Shown here piece after piece: positions 1-7,800 of a stretch of 19,640 bases of DNA. Below the pieces are notes generated by a model. That model had not been told where the DNA came from. It saw nothing but the letters and a program-made list of their open reading frames with translations, and ran no database searches. This DNA is from an uncultured Collinsella sp. (GTDB taxonomy: Bacteria > Actinomycetota > Coriobacteriia > Coriobacteriales > Coriobacteriaceae). The first letter of the stretch is position 1; each line of letters opens with the position of its first letter. The translations under genes were made by a program, and so were the position numbers. The stretch lies in the NCBI GenBank assembly GCA_900752275.1, contig CAADUS010000203.1, forward strand, positions 1 to 19,640, read 5' to 3'.

Positions 1-1
1 T

Positions 2-808
2 ATCCGCACCATTTTGCACGAGCTTTCGCGCATTCACTCGCATCTGCTGTGGCTGGGCCTGCTCGCCGATGCCTTTGGCTTCGAGGCGCTGTTCTATCGG
101 TCGTGGACCCTGCGCGAGCAGATTCTCAAGATCTTCGAGAGCACCTGCGGCGGCCGCGTGATCCTTTCGATTAACGAGATCGGCGGCCTTAAGCATGACA
201 TCGAGGACTCCGAGCTGGCGGGTATTGTCCAGACGCTTGATGCCATGCGCCCCGACTACGAGGCCCTGGTGCATACGTTTTTGGACGACAATAGCTGCGG
301 CGAGCGCCTGCATGGCGTGGGCATGATCAGCAAGAAGGACGCGCTGGAGCTTTCGATGGTCGGCCCGTTTGGTCGCGCCTCGGGCGTGGATTATGACGTG
401 CGCATGTTTGGCGACGGTGCCTATGCGGACTTGGCTGCGTTTGAGCCCATCGTTGCTAGCGATGGCGACTGCTATGCCCGCTGTCAGGTGCGTTGTGCCG
501 AGGTCACGCAGGCTATGGACATCATCAAGGAGCTTGTGGGCAAGATCCCGCACGACGGAATCGGCGGGCGCACCAAGCTCACGCCGGCCGACGGCGCGCG
601 TGGCGAGGTTGTGATTGAGCAGCCGCGCGGCGAGGCGTATTACTATGTGCGCGGCAACGGCACTAAGAACCTGGACCGTTTCCGCGTACGCACGCCGACG
701 TCGCAGAACCTGGCAGGTCTGACGCATGCGCTGCAGGGCGTGCTCCTTGCCAACGTGCCCATGATCATCCTGACCATCGACCCCTGCATTAGCTGCACGG
801 AAAGGTAG
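2..808 (+). CDS. echE: Ech-type group 4 [NiFe]-hydrogenase large subunit, 3' part
   Basis: The reading frame is open from base 2, so the gene begins upstream of the window; the apparent TTG start at 14 is internal. The product is the C-terminal part of the catalytic large subunit of a membrane-bound energy-converting hydrogenase, related to NuoD/HycE, which carries the Ni-Fe site and couples ferredoxin oxidation to H2 formation and ion pumping. Seen here: HELSRIHSHLLWLG near the start, typical of the NuoD/HycE family, and DPCISCTER at the very end, which holds the C-terminal CxxC nickel ligands. The N-terminal CxxC pair would lie upstream. The protein stops right after DPCISCTER, so there is no C-terminal extension of the kind cleaved off HycE. 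The ferredoxin subunit follows after 7 bases, matching the EchE-EchF order. The family call is firm; Ech rather than another group 4 type is inferred from gene order. Confidence 0.85.
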   Translation: MRTILHELSRIHSHLLWLGLLADAFGFEALFYRSWTLREQILKIFESTCGGRVILSINEIGGLKHDIEDSELAGIVQTLDAMRPDYEALVHTFLDDNSCGERLHGVGMISKKDALELSMVGPFGRASGVDYDVRMFGDGAYADLAAFEPIVASDGDCYARCQVRCAEVTQAMDIIKELVGKIPHDGIGGRTKLTPADGARGEVVIEQPRGEAYYYVRGNGTKNLDRFRVRTPTSQNLAGLTHALQGVLLANVPMIILTIDPCISCTER

Positions 809-815
809 GCGCGGC

Positions 816-1157
816 ATGAGTTTGCTGACATTTGCCAAGACGGCCTTGGGCTCTATGGTCAAGCAGCCGGTCACGGTGTGCTATCCGCAGGAAAAGCTCG
901 CGGCACCCGAGCGCCTGCGCGGGCATATCGTCAACGACATGGATGTGTGCATTTGCTGCGGTATGTGCGCACGTCGCTGCCCGGCGGGCGCGCTCGCGGT
1001 CGATCGCAAGGGTGGTACCTGGTCGATTGACCCGTATGCCTGCGTGGTGTGCGGTGAGTGCATCGAAAGCTGTCCCAAACACTGCCTGACTATGGACACC
1101 GCCCGCACTCCAGTTGCGGCGGACAAGACTTCCACGGTAGAAACCAAGCCGGAGTAG
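816..1157 (+). CDS. echF: Ech-type hydrogenase ferredoxin subunit, two [4Fe-4S] clusters
   Basis: This 113-residue polyferredoxin subunit belongs to the EchF/HycF/NuoI group and passes electrons between soluble ferredoxin and the small subunit of the hydrogenase. Two classical cluster motifs are visible: C45-x2-C48-x2-C51-x3-C55-P and C76-x2-C79-x2-C82-x3-C86-P. The N-terminal 40 residues resemble the amphipathic lead of NuoI-like subunits, and the last 25 residues are a polar tail without motifs. The ATG lies 7 bases after the large-subunit stop. A purine-rich GGAAAGG at 799-805, inside the preceding gene's last codons, can serve as ribosome binding site, which suggests translational coupling. 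It is the last gene of the operon, as EchF is in echABCDEF, and a strong hairpin follows within 35 bases. Confidence 0.85.
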   Translation: MSLLTFAKTALGSMVKQPVTVCYPQEKLAAPERLRGHIVNDMDVCICCGMCARRCPAGALAVDRKGGTWSIDPYACVVCGECIESCPKHCLTMDTARTPVAADKTSTVETKPE

Positions 1158-1158
1158 C

Positions 1159-1191
1159 GTTGGAATAGAGTTGGAATAGAGTTGGAATAGG
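1159..1191. repeat. 11-bp tandem repeat, three units
   Basis: GTTGGAATAGA occurs three times head to tail, with the last base of the third copy changed to G. It starts two bases after the ferredoxin stop and runs into the terminator hairpin. The function is unknown; slippage could change the copy number. Confidence 0.9.
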
Positions 1192-1223
1192 GGCCGGTGG
1201 GGCAAAATTGCCCCACCGGCCCC
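1190..1223 (+). terminator. Hairpin terminator candidate after the hydrogenase operon
   Basis: A perfect 16-bp stem (1190-1205 with 1208-1223) has only two unpaired A residues between the arms; the left arm begins GGGGCCGGTGGGG. No T run follows, so this is not a textbook intrinsic terminator. Its strength and its place 32 bases after the stop codon make a terminator or mRNA 3'-end stabiliser likely. Confidence 0.65.
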
Positions 1224-1259
1224 GCGCGGGAGCGCGCGGTTGGGCCGCCGCGAACAAAA

Positions 1260-1403
1260 CTATGCCGGATTACGGGGCTGGATAGCGAACCCCCGACCAT
1301 ACCGAAAACCACGAAAATAAAACCGCAGGTAGATAGCTTGCTGTTTTTCAAAAAATGAAGGTATGGATGAGGGCTCCGGCTTTAGCCCCGTAATCCGGCA
1401 TAG
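1260..1403. repeat. Palindromic element E1 (arm type A)
   Basis: The outer arms are perfect 20-bp inverted copies (1260-1279 and 1384-1403; left arm CTATGCCGGATTACGGGGCT). A middle stem pairs CCATACC (1297-1303) with GGTATGG (1360-1366). The centre carries the invariant core AAAACCGCAGGTAGA at 1319-1333, followed by an imperfectly matching arm CTTGCTGTTTTT. It is the same three-tier design as E2-E5. The left flank ACAAAA before the arm and the right flank GAAATGCCA recur around E5 (as CCAAAA and GAAATGGCA). I do not recognise the family. Confidence 0.9.
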
Positions 1404-1435
1404 CTATGAAATGCCACCATATCAGTACCAACCCT

Positions 1436-1500
1436 GATCCCTCGGGGACGGAGGAAAACGGATCATTTTGGCCTTGCGAGGGCTGCCACGTGACCCGTCT
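1436..1500 (+). repeat. Spacer repeat S1
   Basis: This conserved block lies between E1 and E2: GATCCCTCGGGGACGGAGG, then AAAACGGATCATTTTGG, then a looser G/C-rich tail to about 1500. GATCC (1436-1440) and GGATC (1460-1464) form a small inverted repeat around the purine-rich middle. Related copies lie at 1677 (S2), 9560 (S3) and 9791 (S4), all in the same orientation. It has no coding potential. Confidence 0.8.
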
Positions 1501-1512
1501 GCCACGAAATGG

Positions 1513-1648
1513 GCCCATCTACTACGTTTAGGCGGCAGCCCTCAACCATGGCAAGTAATGCGAAATAAAAACCGCAGGTAGAGCACCTGCGGTTTTTCAT
1601 GAAACGCGGTTATGGTCGGGGGTACCGGACTAAACGTAGTAGATGGGC
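1513..1648. repeat. Palindromic element E2 (arm type B)
   Basis: The outer arms match over 19 bp (1513-1531 with 1630-1648; left arm GCCCATCTACTACGTTTAG), a sequence quite unlike the arms of E1. The core AAAACCGCAGGTAGA lies at 1568-1582, and here it forms a perfect 13-bp hairpin (1567-1579 with 1585-1597, 5-base loop). That hairpin has A runs on one side and T runs on the other, so it could terminate transcription on both strands. A middle stem around CCCTCAACCAT and ATGGTCGGGGG is partly paired. Confidence 0.9.
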
Positions 1649-1676
1649 TAGTTTTCTGGCGAGCGCCATCGACTGC

Positions 1677-1741
1677 TCCCTCGGGGATGGAGGAAAACGG
1701 GCCCTTTTGTCCCGTCAATCTTGAATCGCACCCGTTTTCCT
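1677..1741 (+). repeat. Spacer repeat S2, truncated or diverged
   Basis: TCCCTCGGGGATGGAGGAAA matches S1, but the following GGATCATTTTGG is replaced by GGGCCCTTTTGT and the tail differs. AGGAAAACGGG (1691-1701) has a perfect inverted partner, CCCGTTTTCCT (1731-1741), giving an 11-bp dyad not seen in the other copies. It ends close to the regulatory region of the surface-protein gene. Confidence 0.7.
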
Positions 1742-1753
1742 GCGAAAACGCCG

Positions 1754-1868
1754 TGTCTCAACTTTGGTGAGACATTTGTCTCACGCCCAAAATAGAATCT
1801 GGAACATGTGTCACCTGCCCAAATTGTGTCTCATTTCGTAACTTTAGGCTGTTGCAAGGTCTGAGACC
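1754..1868 (+). promoter_or_regulatory. Cluster of TGTCTCA/TGAGACA operator-like sites
   Basis: The 7-mer TGTCTCA occurs at 1754-1760, 1777-1783 and 1827-1833, and its reverse complement TGAGACA at 1768-1774. The second and third together make a 16-bp palindrome (TGAGACA-TT-TGTCTCA), and the first two a dyad with a 7-base spacer. A further palindrome, GGTCTGAGACC, sits at 1858-1868 just before the ribosome binding site. This density in 115 bp directly upstream of a large surface-protein gene suggests binding by a dimeric regulator. TAGAAT at 1793-1798 could be a -10 box, but I see no convincing -35. Confidence 0.55.
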
Positions 1869-1885
1869 GCGAGAAGGGAGACGCG

Positions 1886-4800
1886 ATGAGTAAGTACACG
1901 AGGTGCCTCTTGTCGGTGATACTAGCCGTAGTGCTAGTGCTGCCGGCTGCAGCATTCGCCATGCTGCCCGAGGCCAACGCCAGGTCCAGCACCGGAATGG
2001 ACGGACCGACGGTGAGCGGAAAGATAGTCGACCCTGACACCACCGGCCGCTGGCAATACTGGGCGTCGGGCGCCGAGCAGGAGCACCAGACGACACGTTA
2101 CGTAGGCCGAATCTGGACGGACAAGACGGTCGAGCCCGCGCAGGATGAAAAGTCTGACTTTGTGACGACGCTTTCCGCGATGTCTTCTACTTCTGACACA
2201 ACGTCGCTGGTCACTAAACCGCTCGATATCGTGATGGTGCTTGATGCCTCCGGGTCGATGGACGATTCCATGGGTGGCGAGGGTTCGCCCAAACGTATCG
2301 AGGCACTCAAGGCAGCTGCCAGTTCCTTTATCGACACCATCGCCGAGCAAAACAAGAGCATTAAAGATCCGAGTAAGCAGCATCAGGTTGCCATCGTTAA
2401 GTTCTCGGGTGCAAAGAAAGACGAGCCCGGCAACGATACGTATCGCGATCGTCACGGATACACGCACAACTATTCGCAGGTTATGAAGAGCCTGAAGCCG
2501 TGTGTCGATAGCGCTGCGACGGAACTTAAGGATACGGTCGGCCGCATCAAGCCCGCCGGCGCCACGCGGGCTGATTACGGCCTTGAGCTTGCTCGCGACA
2601 TGTCGGGCCGCGAGGATGCCCAGAAGGTAGTTGTGTTCTTTACGGATGGCACGCCCACAGACTTCAGTGAATTCAACTCTACGGTTGCCAACAATGCCAT
2701 AGCCGCCGCCAAGAAAATGAAGGAGAAAGGCGCTACGGTCTACACCATAGGCATCTTTGATGGCGTGAATCCCGCTGCCGATCCTACGAACTACTGGACG
2801 AGCAACGAAAACAAGTTCATGCACGCCGTGTCGAGCAACTATCCAAACGCCACGTCCTACACAACCAATAGTCTTGGTAAGCGCACCGAGAATTCCGACT
2901 TCTACAAGGCTGCGTCGAATGCCGATGAGCTCAAGAAGGTGTTTGATGATATCTCTGCCTCTATCACCTCGGGCAAGGGCTCTCCCACTCAGATCGAGGA
3001 TGGTTACGACGAGAGCAAGTCCGGCTACATCACCTTCAGTGATGAACTGGGCGACTTTATGCAGGTCGATGCGTTTGTCAGCGCTCAGATTAATGGCGTC
3101 ACCTTTGATGGGGCGACCAAGACCCCCAAGGGCAATACGGACACGTACGAGTTTTCGGGCTTGGCCAAGGACCTGGTTATCACCGTTGAGCGCTCTGCCA
3201 ACGCGCAGCAGGGCGATATCGTGACGGTTAAGATTCCCGCATCGCTGATTCCGCTGATCCGCTATCACGTGGACATGAAAAATGGGATCTTTGAGCGCAC
3301 ATCGCTCGGCGACATCAAGCCTATTCAGATTAAATACACTTCGAGCGTCAAGGACGAAGCACGCAACAACCTGTTTACGCCCGATAAGGTGCTCAAGAAG
3401 TATATCGATGACCACAAGGACGCCGACAACCAGACGGTCTCCTTCCTGGCCAACAAGTGGTCGGGCGGCGAGCTGGGCGATGTTGTCGCCGAGTTTGAGC
3501 CCGCCGATACCAACAGCTACTATTGCTTCCAAAAAATCACGCCTATCTACACGGACAAGGAATGCACCCAGCGCGCGACGGTAAAGCCGCAGGGCAACGA
3601 CGTCTATTACTACAAGGACGAGTTTGTGGCGATGGGCGCAAACGGCAAGCCGAAGGACGACTATGCCGTTGTGGAGTTTGAGGGGCGCGAGATCGCCAGC
3701 TACGACGGCGCTCTGGTCAAAGATGACGGCTATTGGTCCTTTAATACGGGAACCGCGCGCTTGGCCTATATCGACCAGCTGCATACCACCAAGGACGATG
3801 TGGAGGCGAACGGCAACAAGACCGAGACCGCGCGCGACGTGCTTAACCCCAGGTGGAATGACCTTTCCTCCGTTGCGACTTCCACGCACGTGCATTCGCA
3901 CCTGGGCAACAACGGCAAGATTATCTTTAGCCTTGCAACCAAGCCGATAACGGTGGATACCAAGACTGACTTTGGTCTGACCAAGGTGCTCGAGGGCCGC
4001 AAGTGGGCGGATACGGATGCGTTTGAGTTTGAGCTGACGTCCGAGAATAATGCCCCGATGCCTAAGTCCGCGACCGCGAAGGTGACCCAGCCCGATCCGG
4101 GTGATAAGGGCAAGGCCGCCGTCAACTTTGGAAAGATTACCTACGAAGAGCCGGGTGAGTATACCTATGAGGTCCGCGAGGTTAGTGGCAAGCTGGGCGG
4201 CATCACCTACAGCGATAACGTTGCCACGTTCAGGGTGACTGTGACGGTTAACGCCAAGGGCGAGCTTAAGGCCGACGTTGAAAAGACCTCGGGTGAGACT
4301 AAGTTCACGAACACCTATAGCGCCAAGACGGAAACCCCGCTGACTCTTGAGGCTACCAAGACGCTCACGGGGCGCCCGATGGCCGACGGCGAATTCAAGT
4401 TTACGTTGGGCTACGCGGGGCACGACGAGGTCCTGCTGAACGCAACCAACAAGAGTGGCAAGGTTGAGTTCGGTCCGCTGACGTACACGACCAAGTCGCT
4501 TGCCAAGCTTGTCGAGGAAGACAAGGCGTCGTTTGACGCCCGCGCAGACAAGCCCACGTGGACCATTCATTACATTGCTGCCGAGCAGACTGGCGAGCTG
4601 CCTGCGGGCGTGAGCGCTACCACGGCGGCAATTGACGCATATGTGACCGTTGTCGACAACGGCGATGGTACCCTGACGGCGACGGCTGTCTACGGCGATG
4701 CCGGCAACGAGTTTGTGAACACCTACACTGCCGCGCCTGCCGAGGCATCGCTTGTGGGCAAGAAGAATCTGCAGGTTCCTGATGGCCTGACCCCGGCTGA

Positions 4801-7800
4801 CATTGCCGGCAAGTTTACCTTTACCGTGACCGGTGAAGAGGGCGCGCCCATGCCTACGAGCACGAGGGCGACCAATGATGACAAGGGCAAGGTCGACTTT
4901 GGCAAGATTACCTTTACGCTCGATGACCTTAACAAGGCCCTGGGCGAGAAGCCTGAGAAGCGCGAGCACACCTTTACCTACACCGTGACCGAGTCCGGCG
5001 AGGTCACTGGCGTGATCAACGACACCAAGCCTTCGCCTACGGTTTCCTTCACCGTGACCGATGACGGCAAGGGCAATCTGAGCGTATCCCGCAAGCCAGA
5101 CGGCGATGTGGCATTTACGTTCACCAATGCCTATAACGTGAAGCCTGTCGAGGACCAGATCACCGCGACCAAGGTCCTGACCGGGCGCGACCTCAAGGAC
5201 GGCGAGTTCTCCTTCGAGCTCGTCGAGGGCGATAAGGTTGTTGCTAGGGGCACCAATGCTGCCGATGGCACAATCGTCATGGACAAAATCACTTACGATA
5301 AGCCCGGCACTCACACCTACAAGCTGCGCGAGAAGCTCCCCAACGAAGCGGGGCTGAGCAACGGGATTACGTACGATAAGACGAACTACACCATCAATAC
5401 GAGCGTCATCGACAACGGCGACGGCACGCTTAAGGTGACCCATACGCTCGAGGGCACCAAGCCGGCGCGCTTTGAGAACAAGTACAACACTGCCCCGAAC
5501 GAGTCCAGCGTTACCGGCCAGATCACCGCGAAGAAGGTCCTGACCGGCCGCGACCTCAAGACCGGAGAGTTCTCCTTTGAGCTCGTCGAGGGTAACGATG
5601 TCGTCGCCAGGGGCACCAATGCGGCCGACGGCACAATCACGATGGGCGCCGTCAAGTACGACAAACCCGGCAGGCACACCTACACGCTGCGCGAGGTCAA
5701 GGTCGACGCCGACAACGGTATCACCTACAGCACCGCGGCCTACACCATCGTGACCGCCGCCACCGATGATGGCAATGGCAAGCTCACGGTTAAGCATGAG
5801 CTGCAGGACGTCGAGAAGGCTATCTTCGAGAATACCTACAGTGTTACTCCGAATAACTCCAGCGTCACCGACGAGATCACCGCGACCAAGGTCCTGACCG
5901 GGCGCGACCTCAAGGAAGGCGAGTTCTCCTTCGAGCTCGTCGAGGGCAGCGAGGTCGTCGCCACCGGCACCAACGCTGCCGATGGCAAGATTACGATGGG
6001 CAAGATCACCTACACCGCCGCCGGCAAGCACACCTATATCCTGCGCGAAGCCAAGGGCGCCGAAGGCAACGGTATCACCTACGACAGCACGACCTACACC
6101 ATCGTGACTACCGTTACCGATGACGGCAATGGTAAGCTCACGGTCAAGCACGAGCTGCAGGGCGCCAACGAGGCGAAGTTCAACAACAGCTACAAGCCGA
6201 ATCCTGACGAGTTCAGCGTCACCGACGAGATCAAGGCGAACAAGGTCCTGACCGGGCGCGGCCTCAAGGAAGGCGAGTTCTCCTTCGAGCTCGTCGAGGG
6301 CGGCGAGGTCGTCGCCACCGGCACCAACGCTGCCGACGGAACGATCACGATGGGCGCCGTCAAGTACGACAAACCCGGCAAGCACACCTACACGCTGCGC
6401 GAGGCCAACGGCGGAACCACCAGCAAGGGCGTCAAATACAGTGATGCCAAGTTCACCATCGTGACGACCATCACCGATAACGGCGACGGCACACTCAAGG
6501 CCGAGCATGTCCTGAAGGACGCCACGGCTGCGACCTTCAAGAACACCTATAGTGTGACCCCGATCGACGCAGAGCTCGACTTTGGCCTGAGCAAGGCTGT
6601 CGATGGTCGCGCTTGGACGGACTCCGACGAGTTCAGCTTTACCATTACCGCCGCCGAGGGCACCCCGCTGCCCGACCCCGCAACCGTGACCGTGAACAAG
6701 AAGGACGCGAAGGACGGCATCGCCGCCATCAACTTCGGCAAGATCCGCTACACGGCTGCCGGAACCTACAAATATGAGATTCGCGAGAACGCGGGCAACG
6801 CGGCGGGCATGACGTATGACGGACATGTCGCGACCGCCGAAGTGACCGTGACCGAGAACGGCGAGGGCGTCCTGACCGCCAACGTCACCAAGAAGGAAAG
6901 CGGACGTTTTACCAACACGTACCGCACTGAGCTCGATTACGCCGCGGCCGGCGGCCTTAAGCTCAGCAAGACCCTCTCCGGACGTCCCATGACCGAGGGT
7001 CAGTTCACCTTTACCGTGACGCCCGCCGACGAGGCCTCTGCCATCGCGCTCGGCCTGCACGAGGGCGCCAACGTGTACAAGTCCCCTGCAACGGCAGAGG
7101 CAACGGTTGGTCTGATCGACATCCTGGCTGGCCATGAGGTCAAGTTTACGCAGGCTGACGCGGGCAAGACCTTTACATACACCGTTGCCGAGAAGAACGA
7201 CGGCCAGCCCGGTTACACCTATGACGACGCCGAGCGCACCGTGACGATCGCTATCGCCGACGATGGCGCCGGCACGCTCACTGCTACCACGACCGTTACT
7301 GGCAACCCCGACAAGGGAACGCCGGTAACCGAGTACAAGACTGGTGCCGCTGCGGTCGAGAGCGCTGTGGTCCCGTTCGTCAACAGCTATAGCGCCACGA
7401 CCGATGCACCTGGTGGTGCCGTTGCTCAGGTCGTTGCCACCAAGACCCTGACCGGTCGTCCACTGGCCGACGGCGAGTTCTACTTTGGCATCGCCTACGC
7501 GGGCGAGACGGAAGCCATCAGCGGTACGCCGACGTTCAACTATAACGGCCAGGTGAGCTTTGGCGCTCTGCATTACACGACCGATATGCTTGCCGACCTG
7601 GTAAGCACCGGGCGCGCCATCCGCACCGACGCGGACGGCAAGCTTGCGTGGACTATCAACTACACAGCCTTTGAGTACACGAACTCGCTGGCCGGCATGG
7701 GCATTACCGCCGCTAAGTCGAGCTTTAGCTTTAAGGTCATCGTTATCGATAACGGCGACGGCACCCTGACGGCGACGACCGACTACGGTGATGCCAAGCC

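Larger units (their letters stand above)
1158..1885. other. Gene-free region with repeats and operator-like sites
   Basis: This 728-base stretch between the hydrogenase operon and the surface-protein gene holds no credible coding sequence. From left to right it contains a three-unit tandem repeat, a 16-bp hairpin, palindromic element E1, spacer repeat S1, palindromic element E2, a shortened spacer repeat S2, and a cluster of TGTCTCA-type sites that leads into the ribosome binding site at 1873-1880. Short open frames here cross the inverted repeats and have no ribosome binding sites. Confidence 0.8.

Noticed and set aside
1741..1870. An invertible promoter switch formed by the TGTCTCA/TGAGACA repeats
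   Set aside because: The inverted copies are only 7 bp long and too close together for known invertase sites, and no recombinase gene is visible; a cluster of operators is simpler.
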